Positions 43,203-52,602 of a stretch of 64,000 nucleotides of DNA are shown here, one piece after another (the first letter of the stretch is position 1; each line of letters opens with the position of its first letter). Position numbers and translations under genes: made by a program. The notes beneath the pieces were generated by a model that was not told the DNA's origin, made no database searches, and saw only the letters and a list, made by a program, of their open reading frames with translations. This stretch comes from an uncultured Elusimicrobiales bacterium. GTDB taxonomy: Bacteria > Elusimicrobiota > Elusimicrobia > Elusimicrobiales > Elusimicrobiaceae. The stretch covers positions 62,001 through 126,000 of the forward strand of contig CALUXB010000002.1 in the NCBI GenBank assembly GCA_944324645.1. Reading direction: 5' to 3'.

Positions 43203-44333
43203 ATGTTTGGCATCTGGTTTCTCATTTCACTGGCACTTTTGATGGCGGCGCTCATTCTCTCCGCCTTGTTCCGCCAATTCCCCCGCTTAACCGGCAGTGC
43301 GGTGTTAGTGTTTGTATGCACCACGCTTTTACTGGCAGTTGCTATGTTGGTGGAACGCTTGGCGGGAGGACGTTTTACTTTTTTAAATCCAGGCTTTTTA
43401 TTGCTGCTTTTTATTCCTCTTATCTTATGGGCCGTATATATTTTCTGCGGCGGACTTTTTAGCCGCCCGCTGGATTACCCCTTAGCCGGTTTTTTGCAGC
43501 AGCCGTTCACGTTGCGCGGGGCATTTACGCGCCGTTTGCCTTTGTTGCTGGCTTTGGCAGGATTGATTTTGTTTATTATTGCCTTGGCGCGGCCAGTCAG
43601 CATCAGCACCTCCAAGCTTCCACCCACGCAAGGCATAGATATTATGATGATTATAGACGCTTCCGCCAGTATGGCAAACCGGGATTTTTATCCTTCCCGC
43701 TTTGTAGCCGCCCAAAAAACTGCTATCAACTTTATTGGCAAGCGTTTTAACGACCGTATCGGCCTGGTGGTATTTGCCAAAAACGCTTCGCTGGCGGCAC
43801 CGCTGACGCTGGACCACGACGCTATGCAAGAATTGGTGGCCTCTTTGTATTTGGGTATTGTGGACCCCAATTTAACGGCTATTGGTGATGCGCTGGGCGT
43901 GGCTTCCAGCCATTTAAAAGACAGCTCCGCCAAAAGCAAAATTATTCTACTGCTTACGGACGGCTCCAATAATACCGGCGTATTAGAGCCTATTTTGGCT
44001 GCCAAAGCTGCCGCCGCTTATGGCATAAAAGTCTATACTATTGCCACGGCCAGCCCGCCGGGCACGAATATCTTTTCCAGCCGGGAAGATGAAATTGATG
44101 AAGGGCTTTTAATGGAAATAGCCAAAGCCACCGGCGGAGAGTTCTACCGCGCCAAAAACGAAATGGAACTGCAAAATATTTACGATAAAATCAATGAATT
44201 GGAAAAAACAGATTTTACCCAAGCCGCCCGCGTGAGCCAAAATGACAGTTACCGCCCGTTTTTGCTGGCAGGGTTGGCGCTGCTGTTGTTAGCGGCCGTA
44301 TTGCGCAAACTTATTTTTATTAAGGTGCCGTAA
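43203..44333 (+). CDS. batA: BatA, VWA-domain membrane protein
   Basis: BatA is part of the Bacteroides aerotolerance set. The 376-residue protein has N-terminal hydrophobic segments (MFGIWFLISLALLMAALILS, LLLFIPLILWAVYIF) and a VWA domain with the metal site IDIMMIIDASASMANRD (DxSxS) near residue 150 and LLLTDGSNNTGVLEP near 245. A C-terminal span anchors it again. The batB start is 2 nt after its stop. Normal architecture for the family. Confidence 0.92.
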   Translation: MFGIWFLISLALLMAALILSALFRQFPRLTGSAVLVFVCTTLLLAVAMLVERLAGGRFTFLNPGFLLLLFIPLILWAVYIFCGGLFSRPLDYPLAGFLQQPFTLRGAFTRRLPLLLALAGLILFIIALARPVSISTSKLPPTQGIDIMMIIDASASMANRDFYPSRFVAAQKTAINFIGKRFNDRIGLVVFAKNASLAAPLTLDHDAMQELVASLYLGIVDPNLTAIGDALGVASSHLKDSSAKSKIILLLTDGSNNTGVLEPILAAKAAAAYGIKVYTIATASPPGTNIFSSREDEIDEGLLMEIAKATGGEFYRAKNEMELQNIYDKINELEKTDFTQAARVSQNDSYRPFLLAGLALLLLAAVLRKLIFIKVP

Positions 44334-44335
44334 TT

Positions 44336-45379
44336 ATGCAATTATTTGAACAACCGATATACTTTGTATATTTACTTGCTACATTAGGCGTGTTAGCCGG
44401 CATATATTGGCTGGGAGCGCGTTTAAAGCGGCGCATCGTTTTCATTTTATTTGGCCCGGCCGCTTATGCGCGCTTAAACAAAGGAGGAGATGCCTTTCAA
44501 ACGCTTAAAACCGCCCTGTTTTTAGGGGCAGTATGTTTCGCTTTTGCGGCGCTGGCGCGCCCCCAGTGGGGATTAGAAATTGTAAAAGCAGAAGGAGAGT
44601 TTGCCCAAACTGTAATTGCGGTGGACGTGTCGGCCTCTATGCGGGCGCGCGACGTTCATCCAGACCGCTTAGACAGTGCAAAAAATATGCTGCGTATGCT
44701 TATTACCCATTTGCACAACGAGCGCATCGGGCTGATTGCATTTACTTCCCAAGCTTACATTCAATGTCCTATCACCACCGATGAAGATGCTTTAAAATAT
44801 TTTATTTCTTCCCTTCAGCCGGATATGCTGCCCGTAGCGGGGACCTCTTTGGCCGCTCCCGTCAAGTTAGCGGCGCATATGCTCTCAAAATATCCGGGCA
44901 AAAAAGCCTTAATTATTTTGACCGACGGCGAGGACCACGAACCCAAAGAACTCAAAGAAGCCCAGGATATCGCCCAAAAAGAAGGCATACGCATTATTGC
45001 TATTGGCATTGGCACGGCGCAAGGAGAACTCATCCCCCAGCGCACCGACGTTTCGGGCCGGGTCTTGGAATATAAAAAAGACCGGGAGGGAAAGACCGTC
45101 GTCAGTAAATTGGACCAACAAAGTTTAGCTTCCCTGGCGCAAGCTACGCAAGGGGTATATATCCAATACACCACCCCGTCCCAGGTGGCAGCCAAAGTGG
45201 AAGAAAGCGTGAAAGATTTGGACCGCAGCCGCTCTGTTTCTTCTTCCCGGGCGCGCTACAAAAACCGCTACCAAATTCCGTTGGCGCTCTCCATACTGTG
45301 CTTAACGCTGGCTTTGGCGCTTCCGTTTCGCCGGCGCCGCGACACTGGGGCGGAAATAGAAGAAAAAAAGGTACAATAA
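44336..45379 (+). CDS. batB: BatB, VWA-domain membrane protein
   Basis: This 347-residue protein is the second VWA protein of the operon. It has two N-terminal spans (YFVYLLATLGVLAGIYWLGA and ALFLGAVCFAFAAL), the metal site VIAVDVSASMRARD near residue 95, ALIILTDGEDHEPKE near 195, and a C-terminal span (YQIPLALSILCLTLALAL). BatA and BatB are thought to form a membrane complex with the TPR proteins BatC/BatE. It precedes batC by 6 nt. Confidence 0.92.
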   Translation: MQLFEQPIYFVYLLATLGVLAGIYWLGARLKRRIVFILFGPAAYARLNKGGDAFQTLKTALFLGAVCFAFAALARPQWGLEIVKAEGEFAQTVIAVDVSASMRARDVHPDRLDSAKNMLRMLITHLHNERIGLIAFTSQAYIQCPITTDEDALKYFISSLQPDMLPVAGTSLAAPVKLAAHMLSKYPGKKALIILTDGEDHEPKELKEAQDIAQKEGIRIIAIGIGTAQGELIPQRTDVSGRVLEYKKDREGKTVVSKLDQQSLASLAQATQGVYIQYTTPSQVAAKVEESVKDLDRSRSVSSSRARYKNRYQIPLALSILCLTLALALPFRRRRDTGAEIEEKKVQ

Positions 45380-45385
45380 AAGAAG

Positions 45386-46042
45386 ATGAATAAATGGCTT
45401 ACGGTTGGGATATGTTTGCTCACTTTCACGGCGGCACAAGCCGGCGTGCGGGGGCAGTTGCGCCAGGGCGGTCAGTTTTATGAGGACCAAAAATACGGTT
45501 CTGCCCTAAACAGCTACAATGAAATTTTAAAAGAATATCCCACCAACCAGCGCGCGCTGTTTAATGCCGGCAACGCTTATTACCGCTTAAATGAATATAC
45601 CCAAGCGGAAGAAATGTATAAAAAAGCAGCCGCCCAAACCGGGGATTTAAGCCAAAGCGCGCTGTTTAACTTAGGCAACGCCTACTACCGCGCCGGGGAC
45701 AGCCAAAAAGCGATTGAAAGCTACCAAGCCGCCATTGTGCAAAACCCGCAAGATAAAGAAGCTATCCACAATTTACAGTTAATTTTGCAACAACAACAAC
45801 AACAAAACCAGGACAATCAGAATAACCAAGACAACCAAGACCAAAATTCTGATAACCAAAACCAGCAAAACGATAATAACAAAGGCCAGGCCCCGCAAAA
45901 CCAACAGCAAAGCCAACAACAAAACGGGCAGCTGGATAAAGAAGCGGCAGACCGCGTAATGGCTATGGCTAAAGAAAATGAGTACCGCCGCACCGGCTCT
46001 TCTAACCGTCAGCCGGACCCCACGGTGGAGAAGGATTGGTAA
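45386..46042 (+). CDS. batC: BatC-like TPR protein with Gln/Asn-rich segment
   Basis: This 218-residue protein has a signal peptide (WLTVGICLLTFTAAQAG), three TPR repeats (YGSALNSYNEILKEYPTNQR, RALFNAGNAYYRLNEYTQAE, SALFNLGNAYYRAGDSQKAI) and from about residue 133 a low-complexity Gln/Asn/Asp tract of some 45 residues. The tract is encoded by CAA/CAG/AAC runs and is prone to length change. TPRs suggest protein binding in the periplasm. It sits between batB and batD with a 6-nt upstream gap and a 2-nt gap downstream. Confidence 0.88.
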   Translation: MNKWLTVGICLLTFTAAQAGVRGQLRQGGQFYEDQKYGSALNSYNEILKEYPTNQRALFNAGNAYYRLNEYTQAEEMYKKAAAQTGDLSQSALFNLGNAYYRAGDSQKAIESYQAAIVQNPQDKEAIHNLQLILQQQQQQNQDNQNNQDNQDQNSDNQNQQNDNNKGQAPQNQQQSQQQNGQLDKEAADRVMAMAKENEYRRTGSSNRQPDPTVEKDW

Positions 46043-46044
46043 TT

Positions 46045-47862
46045 ATGTTCAAACGCTTATTGCTTGCTTTGTTTTTGCTTGTACCGCTAACCGCTTATGC
46101 GGCGCTGGATTTAAACGGCGTCACAATGCGGGCCTCCGTCAATAAAACGTCGCTGACTATGGAAGATGAGCTGCTGCTTACGGTTACGGTGGACGGCGCC
46201 AGCGGGGATTTTGTGCCGCAGTTGCCCAGCATACCTTCTTTTAATGTCTTTCTGCGCGCCGCTTCTAAACAAATTGATAATTTTCACGCCATTAGCACTT
46301 TTGAATATGTAATGATGCCGCGTTTTCCGGGCAAAGCGGTTATTGGCCCTATTACGCTTAGTTATGGGAACAAACAGTACAAAACAGATCCTATTACCGT
46401 AACAGTCTATCGGACTCCGGCTTCTTCCTCTTCTGCCCAAAAAGCTGCGCCCAAACCCCAGGCCAAATCTTCCCCCCAAGCGCAGGCGGAAATGGCCCCC
46501 GCCAATATGCCTGCTTTAGAAAGAGATTTATACAATTTGGCAGCGCGCAACGGAGACAAAGACTTTTTTATGGTGGCAGCTGTCAGCAACAAAGCGCCCT
46601 ATGTCAATCAAACCGTAACGCTGGGAGTGCGTTTTTACTTTGCCCGTTTGTTTATGGACAATGCCCCCTATACAGAGCCTTCTATTTCTAATCTGTTTAT
46701 GGAAGAGATTGCCCGTTCGGAAGGCCGCCAAATCATTAACGGCAGGCTGTATAATTACCAAGAAAGACGCTATGCCATCTCCGGCGTAACGGCAGGTGCG
46801 GCCCAGGCTGGAGCTGCTACTGTACGCTATGTTCCGGCAGCCAGTTTAAGCAATTTATCCGTATTTGACCGTATGTTTGCAGCTGTTGCCCAAGAAGCAG
46901 AAACGGCAAAATCCAACACGATTGCGCTTAACATACAAGCGGTTCCTGCTCAAGGAAAGCCAAAAAGCTTTTATGGCGCAGTAGGCAGCGGATATAGCAT
47001 TTCCGCCAGCGTGGACCGGGACAAAGTAGAAGCAGGCGAAGCTATCAACCTGACAGTTAAAGTCAACGGATCGGGTAACTTAAAACCAACGTCGGATTTA
47101 AAAATCCCCCAGTTGCCTGGATTTAAAGTTTATGACGTGGTTTCCAACTCCGGGGCCATAGCCTCCAACGGAGAACTGCAAAGCTATAAAATTTTTAAAA
47201 CGGTCATAGTGCCCACTTCGTCCGGCACCTACACTATTCCCGAACTGAGCTGGTCTTATTTTGACCCGTCCGCCAAACAGTACCGCACCCTGCGCACGAA
47301 ACCGCTTAGCATACAAGTTACCCCCTCTTCTAAAGCCGATACGGGGTTTGACTTTGGAGCTCACAGCGATTTAAGCAACGGCGTCCGGCAATTAGGGCGG
47401 GATATCCGCTATTTAAAATCAGATATGGCAGATGCCAAGCTGACTTTGCTGGCAAAATTGGCAAGCTGGGTTTGGATTAACTACCTGTTGGGCCTCTTAG
47501 TGGCATTTGCCGGCATATTTGCCCTGTTAGACAAACAAACACTGGCCAGCCGCCGGGCTATGGCAAAAGCCCGCGCACAACTTAAAAACGCTTATACAGA
47601 AGAAGCCGTGGCAGAAGCGCTTAGCACCTATTTGCAAGTGCGCTACAACGTACATACAGCCAGTTTGCCCCTGCGTGATATTTCTGCCTCCCTTAAAAAA
47701 CGGGGCTGCCCGCCGGATTTGGTGAAAAAATTTGAAGATTTATGGAGACATCTTGATGCGGCCCGTTTTGCACCGGTGGATCTGCAAGGGCAAGGCACGG
47801 CTGATTTAGCTCAGAAAGCTACGGAATTGATAAAAAGTATGGACAAAGGGGGCCGGGTATGA
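46045..47862 (+). CDS. batD: BatD-like protein (BatD/oxygen-tolerance family)
   Basis: This 605-residue protein has a signal peptide (KRLLLALFLLVPLTAYAAL), a large periplasmic beta-rich region (NKTSLTMEDELLLTVTVDGA; YNYQERRYAISGVTAGAAQA; KVEAGEAINLTVKVNGSGNL) and a C-terminal membrane span (WINYLLGLLVAFAGIFALL near 480) followed by a cytoplasmic tail. These are the features of BatD. I use ATG 46045, 2 nt after the batC stop, rather than the frame beginning inside batC. It overlaps batE by 4 nt. Confidence 0.88.
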   Translation: MFKRLLLALFLLVPLTAYAALDLNGVTMRASVNKTSLTMEDELLLTVTVDGASGDFVPQLPSIPSFNVFLRAASKQIDNFHAISTFEYVMMPRFPGKAVIGPITLSYGNKQYKTDPITVTVYRTPASSSSAQKAAPKPQAKSSPQAQAEMAPANMPALERDLYNLAARNGDKDFFMVAAVSNKAPYVNQTVTLGVRFYFARLFMDNAPYTEPSISNLFMEEIARSEGRQIINGRLYNYQERRYAISGVTAGAAQAGAATVRYVPAASLSNLSVFDRMFAAVAQEAETAKSNTIALNIQAVPAQGKPKSFYGAVGSGYSISASVDRDKVEAGEAINLTVKVNGSGNLKPTSDLKIPQLPGFKVYDVVSNSGAIASNGELQSYKIFKTVIVPTSSGTYTIPELSWSYFDPSAKQYRTLRTKPLSIQVTPSSKADTGFDFGAHSDLSNGVRQLGRDIRYLKSDMADAKLTLLAKLASWVWINYLLGLLVAFAGIFALLDKQTLASRRAMAKARAQLKNAYTEEAVAEALSTYLQVRYNVHTASLPLRDISASLKKRGCPPDLVKKFEDLWRHLDAARFAPVDLQGQGTADLAQKATELIKSMDKGGRV

Positions 47863-48578
47863 AAAAGCTCGTTTTAACTTTGTTTGTATTGCTGACTTGG
47901 ATAGGTTTTGTTGCAGCGGCTGATTTGCAAAGCGCAGAAGAAGCTTACCGGGAAGGAAAATTTGCCTCCGCCTTAGGTCAATATGAAAGTTTGCTCAATG
48001 CCTATCCAAACGACCCTCATCTTTACTACAATATAGGGAACTGTTATTTTAAAATGGGCAGCCTTGGTCTAGCTATAGCCAACTATTATCGGGCATTCCG
48101 TCTGGACCCGCGTGATAGCGATATACGCCATAACCTGTCTTTGGCGCTGGAAAACAGCGCAGAGCGCTTGGTGCCAACGGGTATGCCGGAAGTGCTGCAT
48201 AAACTATTTTTTAGCCTGCGCAGTGATGAGCTAAAAGGGCTGTTTTTCCTGGCTTTATGGCTGTGTTGTCTGTTGGAGGCATTCTGGCTGGTAAAACGCC
48301 GGGGCGGAAAGGCCGTAACCGCTGCGTTGATATTACTGATTCTGTTAGCGGTGTGGTACGGCTGGCGCAGTAAAATAGACCACGCCTCTTTGGCTGTAGT
48401 GGCGGCGCCGTTGGCAGAACTGCGCAGCGGGCCGGGCTCCAACTTTCCGGCCAGTGCAAGTATAGCGCAGGGCCATTTATTGTTGGTGCAAGACGCTAAA
48501 GATAACTGGTATGACGTCATTGTCAAATCCCAAGGGCTACAGGGCTGGATAGAAGCAGACTCGCTGGAAAAAATTTAG
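47859..48578 (+). CDS. batE: BatE-like TPR and SH3 protein
   Basis: This 239-residue protein has a signal peptide, TPRs (SAEEAYREGKFASALGQYES, YYNIGNCYFKMGSLGLAIAN), two membrane spans near residues 130 and 160 (FLALWLCCLLEAFWLV; VTAALILLILLAVWYG), and a C-terminal bacterial SH3 domain (LAELRSGPGSNFPASASIAQ). The SH3 domain probably contacts the cell wall. It is the last gene of the operon; gmhA follows after 14 nt, so transcription may continue. Confidence 0.85.
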   Translation: MKKLVLTLFVLLTWIGFVAAADLQSAEEAYREGKFASALGQYESLLNAYPNDPHLYYNIGNCYFKMGSLGLAIANYYRAFRLDPRDSDIRHNLSLALENSAERLVPTGMPEVLHKLFFSLRSDELKGLFFLALWLCCLLEAFWLVKRRGGKAVTAALILLILLAVWYGWRSKIDHASLAVVAAPLAELRSGPGSNFPASASIAQGHLLLVQDAKDNWYDVIVKSQGLQGWIEADSLEKI

Positions 48579-48592
48579 CCGATGGAGGATAT

Positions 48593-49150
48593 ATGTTTAT
48601 TACCAAAGAGGCAGACGAACTGATAGCCGCGGTTACTTATGTAAAAGAAAATCTAGGCGCCCAAGTGCAAGAACTGGCGGACCAGATTATCCGTGCTTTC
48701 AAGAATGGCAACCAGGTTATTTTGATGGGAAACGGCGGCAGCGCCGGGGACGCCCAACATATTGCAGCAGAATTTGTAGGCCGCTTTAAAAAAGAACGTA
48801 AATCTTTTCCAGCTTTGGCCTTAAATACCAACACCTCTACGGTAACGGCTGTAGGAAATGATTACGGGTATGACGTGGTTTTTGCCCGCCAAATAGACGG
48901 CTTTGCCCGCAAAGGAGATGTGGTGATAGGGATATCTACCTCCGGCAACAGCAAAAACGTGGAGCTGGCCTTGGAACTGGCTAAAAAACGCGGGTGTTAT
49001 ACAGCCGCATTGCTGGGCAAAGACGGCGGAACGATTAAAAACATAGTGGATTTGCCTATTATCGTGAAATGGCCCAATACGCCGCGCGTACAGGAATGCC
49101 ATATTTTTATTGGTCACAGCGTTTGTGATTTAGTGGACCAAGCTTTTTAA
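48593..49150 (+). CDS. gmhA: Sedoheptulose-7-phosphate isomerase
   Basis: GmhA converts sedoheptulose-7-phosphate to D-glycero-heptose-7-phosphate, the first step of ADP-heptose for LPS core. The 185-residue SIS-fold protein has ILMGNGGSAGDAQHIAAEF with the phosphate-binding Ser, GISTSGNSKNVELAL, and a C-terminal HIFIGHSVCDLVDQ with the metal/acid-base His and Glu nearby. It starts 14 nt after batE. The presence of gmhA agrees with the GT9-like domain at 5209-7395. A DnaA-initiator DiaA paralogue is possible but the heptose-isomerase motifs favour GmhA. Confidence 0.85.
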   Translation: MFITKEADELIAAVTYVKENLGAQVQELADQIIRAFKNGNQVILMGNGGSAGDAQHIAAEFVGRFKKERKSFPALALNTNTSTVTAVGNDYGYDVVFARQIDGFARKGDVVIGISTSGNSKNVELALELAKKRGCYTAALLGKDGGTIKNIVDLPIIVKWPNTPRVQECHIFIGHSVCDLVDQAF

Positions 49151-49170
49151 AAGTATAACCAGGAGTAAAT

Positions 49171-49617
49171 ATGAAAGTAGCTGTTGCCTGCGATCACGCA
49201 GGTTTTGCCTTAAAAGACACCGTCGTCCAAAAAATAAAATCGTTAGGACACGAAGTGTTAGACTGCGGATGCGAAGGCACGCAGCGGGTGGATTTCCCGG
49301 ATTACGCCGCCAAAGCCGGAGAGCTGATCCGAACCGGGCAGGCTGAAAGGGCCGTATTAATTTGCGGCAGCGGGATTGGAATGTGCATTGCTGCCAATAA
49401 AATCCGCGGTGTATATGCCTGCGTCTGCCACGATGAATATTCTGCCCACCAAGGGGTGGAACACGATAATATGAACGCGCTGTGTTTAGGCGCACTGGTA
49501 GTAGGCAAAGAAGTAGCGCAAGAACTGGTGGAACGTTTCTTGGCTGCCTCTTATTTTAACGAAGGCAATTATAAAAAACGCGTGGACAAAGTGCTGGCGT
49601 TAGAAGAAGCAAAATAA
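49171..49617 (+). CDS. rpiB: Ribose-5-phosphate isomerase B
   Basis: RpiB interconverts ribose-5-phosphate and ribulose-5-phosphate. The 148-residue protein begins KVAVACDHAGFALKDTVVQK with the catalytic-region Asp-His, and has CGSGIGMCIAANKIRGV with the active-site Cys/Gly loop, and EHDNMNALCLGALVVG. It is the normal length. It lies 20 nt after gmhA with AGGAG upstream; pgi follows after about 40 nt. It complements rpe (37507). Confidence 0.96.
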   Translation: MKVAVACDHAGFALKDTVVQKIKSLGHEVLDCGCEGTQRVDFPDYAAKAGELIRTGQAERAVLICGSGIGMCIAANKIRGVYACVCHDEYSAHQGVEHDNMNALCLGALVVGKEVAQELVERFLAASYFNEGNYKKRVDKVLALEEAK

Positions 49618-49659
49618 GCAAATTATTTTTAAACTTGTGAAAAGGAAGTAGTATTGAAT

Positions 49660-51324
49660 ATGAAAATGAACGCAAACCCCATAGCAGAAGGCATTATCCG
49701 TGAAGGTATCATTAAGTTGGAAGGCTTGAATTTCAACAAGAAATTTTGGGCCAAAGATCCAACCTTGTGGAAACAAGAGGCAGAACACCAGGAACTGATT
49801 AAAAATTTCTTAGGCTGGCAAACCGTCTATAACTGGACGCTGGAACACATTGACGAAGTGTTAAAGTTTACTGAAGAAGCCAAAAAAGATTATAAATATT
49901 GCGTCGTTATGGGTATGGGCGGCAGCAGCTTGGCGCCGGAAGTATTCCGCTCTTTGTTTGGCAAACAGTCGGGCCGGCCGGAACTGTTTGTGCTAGACAG
50001 CACCAACCCGGACTGGGTGGGCGCCGTGCGCGGTCAAATTAACCCGGCGGAAACCTTATTTATCTTTGCCAGCAAATCCGGCGGAACGGTAGAGCCGTCT
50101 TCTCAATTCGCTTATTTTTATGAAGAAGTAAAAAAGGCAGGAGTCAAAAACCCCGGCAACAACTTTATTGCCATTACGGACGAAGGCACTGGCCTGCAAA
50201 CCTTAGCCAAAAAACACAAATTCCGCTATGTTTTTACCAATCCTTCCGATATTGGCGGGCGGTTTTCCGCGTTGTCTTTCTTTGGCATTGTGCCCGCCGC
50301 CATTATGGGCGTAGATGTAGTGAAAATCTTAAACGGAGCCAAAAAAGCCGCCGAAACCTTTGGCCCGCAAGCTCCGGTAAAAGATAACGCGGCTGTTAAA
50401 CTCGGCGCGTATATGGGGGCCTGCTATTCCAACCACAATAAAGACAAAATGACCATTTTGGCCCCGCAGGAAATTGCCGCTTTTGGTCTGTGGGCCGAAC
50501 AGTTGGTAGCGGAATCCACCGGTAAAGAAAGCAAAGGCGTGGTACCTGTGACTGGGGAAACGCTGCACCGCAATTTTGACTACCGTGAAGACCGCTTCTT
50601 TGTCTATCTCTCCGCTGACACCGACGACAACAAACGCGTAGAAGAAATCGCCGAAGATTTGGCCGAACGCGGCTTCCCAATTGTCACATTGCACCTGGAA
50701 GACAAATACCAGCTGGGCGCGATGTATCTGCTGTGGGAAATCGCCACCGCGGCCGCCGGCGCCATTTTGGCCATTGACCCCTTTGACCAGCCCAATGTGC
50801 AGGAAGCCAAAACCTTGACCAAAAATGTTTTAGCTAAACTGGAAGCGGGTGATATCCCGGCGGAAGTAACCGCCCCGTTGCTGGTAAGCAAAGATTTAAA
50901 AGATGAAGTAAAACTGGACACCTTGGCCCAGGACTTCTTCTCTTTGTTGGAAAGCAACGACTATGTGGCTATTTTGCCTTATTTGTGGCCTTCTAAAGAG
51001 ATTGACGAAGCCTTGTGCGCCCTGCGCGATAAAATCCTTTGCCGCACCAAACGCGCCGTATTGTTTGGCTATGGGCCGCGCTATCTGCACTCCAGCGGGC
51101 AACTGCACAAAGGGGACGGTAACAACGGCGTATTTTTAATCTTATCGGCCGACCCGGCTAACGACATCCAAATTCCGGGCCAGCACTATACATTCGGTCA
51201 GCTCTGCAATGCGCAGGCACTGGGTGATTTTCAGGCGCTGGAAAATAAAGGCCGCCGCGTGGTAAAGCTGCATCTGCAGCAGCCGGTGGCGCAAGCCATT
51301 AAAAAACTGAGCGATTTATTCTAA
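49660..51324 (+). CDS. pgi: Glucose-6-phosphate isomerase (Tal-Pgi type)
   Basis: Pgi interconverts glucose-6-phosphate and fructose-6-phosphate. The 554-residue protein resembles the Pgi part of the bifunctional transaldolase-Pgi fusions more than the classic E. coli enzyme. Features are YCVVMGMGGSSLAPEVFRS near residue 85, IFASKSGGTVEPSSQF near 145, GGRFSALSFFGIVPAAIMG near 205, and ALLCRTK-like and GPRYLHSSGQLHKGD near 475 with the catalytic His. ATG 49660 is preferred; a TTG at 49654 (AAGGAAG 5 nt upstream) is in frame and would add two residues. A strong terminator follows. Confidence 0.9.
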   Translation: MKMNANPIAEGIIREGIIKLEGLNFNKKFWAKDPTLWKQEAEHQELIKNFLGWQTVYNWTLEHIDEVLKFTEEAKKDYKYCVVMGMGGSSLAPEVFRSLFGKQSGRPELFVLDSTNPDWVGAVRGQINPAETLFIFASKSGGTVEPSSQFAYFYEEVKKAGVKNPGNNFIAITDEGTGLQTLAKKHKFRYVFTNPSDIGGRFSALSFFGIVPAAIMGVDVVKILNGAKKAAETFGPQAPVKDNAAVKLGAYMGACYSNHNKDKMTILAPQEIAAFGLWAEQLVAESTGKESKGVVPVTGETLHRNFDYREDRFFVYLSADTDDNKRVEEIAEDLAERGFPIVTLHLEDKYQLGAMYLLWEIATAAAGAILAIDPFDQPNVQEAKTLTKNVLAKLEAGDIPAEVTAPLLVSKDLKDEVKLDTLAQDFFSLLESNDYVAILPYLWPSKEIDEALCALRDKILCRTKRAVLFGYGPRYLHSSGQLHKGDGNNGVFLILSADPANDIQIPGQHYTFGQLCNAQALGDFQALENKGRRVVKLHLQQPVAQAIKKLSDLF

Positions 51325-51338
51325 TCTCTCCTCAGGAA

Positions 51339-51367
51339 AAGGCGGCGTGTTCTACGCCGCCTTTTTT
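51339..51367 (+). terminator. Terminator of pgi, ending 4 nt before the miaB start
   Basis: AAGGCGGCGT and ACGCCGCC pair around GTTCT, followed by TTTTTT (51362-51367). The miaB ATG follows at 51372. Confidence 0.92.
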
Positions 51368-51371
51368 GTGT

Positions 51372-52601
51372 ATGATGAAAAAACTTTTTATTCAAACCTA
51401 TGGCTGCCAAATGAATTTGGCTGATTCAGAAGAGATGGCTTCCCACCTGTTAGGGCGCGGCTTTGCCTTGACTGACAAATTGGACGAAGCGGACCTGGTT
51501 ATCGTCAATACCTGCACCGTGCGCGACCACGCCGAACATCGGGCCCTTTCTTTTCTGGGCCGGCTGCGCCAGTGGAAACGCGAAAAGCCGGGCCGCCATA
51601 TCATCTTTGCCGGCTGTGCGGCCCAGCGTTTGGGTGAAAAGCTCAAAAAAACATTTCCTTATTTGGACTTGGTATCCGGTGCGCGCGAAATAGAACATTT
51701 TGCCGATTTGTTGGACGACAGCGGGCTTTTCCCTGCCGCGCCGGGCGGCAACCCAAACGCCCGCGGTGTTACCGGCTATGTTACCATTATGCGCGGCTGC
51801 GATTTTGCCTGCACCTACTGTATTGTCCCCTCCGTGCGCGGGCCGGTGCATTGTCTGCCTTCTAAAGAAATAGTGGCTAACGCCGCCCGCAAAGCCCAAG
51901 CAGGCCACCCCGAAATTATGCTCTTGGGCCAAACAGTCAACGCCTGGAAAGAAGAGGGCAAAACCTTTGCCGATTTGCTCAATGAAGTTTCTGCCCTGCC
52001 CGGTGTGGAACGGGTGCGCTTTGTCAGCCCGCACCCGGCGTTTATTACGCCGCAGTTTTTACAAGCCGTCAAAAATAACCCCAAAATCGCCCGGCACATT
52101 CATTTGCCGGCGCAAAGCGGTTCCAGCAAAGTATTACAGGAAATGAAACGCGGCTACACGCGGGAAATGTTACTTGAAAAAATAGGGGCCTTAAAAGCCT
52201 GCGGCTTTGCCATCAGTACGGACTTAATTGTAGGGTTCCCGACGGAAACGGAAGAAGATTTTGCCCAAACGCTTACCCTGGTGGAAGAGGCCGGTTTTTC
52301 TGCGGCCTACTGCTTTAAATATTCCCCCCGCCAGGGTACTCCTGCCGCGCAAATGCCGCTTCTTTCTGAAAAAATACTGGAAGAACGGTTGGATATTTTG
52401 TTAAATAAAGTAAGAGGTTTGGCTGAGGCCGCCTATAGCGCACATATAGGCCGCCCGGCAGAAATTTTAATGGAAAGTCCAAACAAAGGCCGTACGTCAG
52501 ATAATTTCTGGGCACAAACGAAAAAAAGTTATACAATAGGGTCTGTGGTGCAAAGTGAAGTGAGCGCTTCGGACGGCACCTTACTTTTTACGAGGGATTA
52601 A
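51372..52601 (+). CDS. miaB: tRNA-2-methylthio-N6-isopentenyladenosine synthase
   Basis: MiaB is a radical-SAM enzyme that adds the 2-methylthio group to i6A37 in tRNA; miaA at 53810 makes its substrate. The 409-residue protein has the N-terminal UPF0004 domain (IQTYGCQMNLADSEEMASHL) with three cluster Cys, the radical-SAM motif CDFACTYCIVP (CxxxCxxC), and SISTDLIVGFPTETEED-type SAM-binding residues. A C-terminal TRAM-like region begins near 345. The start (ATG 51372 or 51375) is fixed by the canonical N-terminus. It has no ribosome site and sits right behind a terminator. Confidence 0.92.
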   Translation: MMKKLFIQTYGCQMNLADSEEMASHLLGRGFALTDKLDEADLVIVNTCTVRDHAEHRALSFLGRLRQWKREKPGRHIIFAGCAAQRLGEKLKKTFPYLDLVSGAREIEHFADLLDDSGLFPAAPGGNPNARGVTGYVTIMRGCDFACTYCIVPSVRGPVHCLPSKEIVANAARKAQAGHPEIMLLGQTVNAWKEEGKTFADLLNEVSALPGVERVRFVSPHPAFITPQFLQAVKNNPKIARHIHLPAQSGSSKVLQEMKRGYTREMLLEKIGALKACGFAISTDLIVGFPTETEEDFAQTLTLVEEAGFSAAYCFKYSPRQGTPAAQMPLLSEKILEERLDILLNKVRGLAEAAYSAHIGRPAEILMESPNKGRTSDNFWAQTKKSYTIGSVVQSEVSASDGTLLFTRD

Positions 52602-52602
52602 T

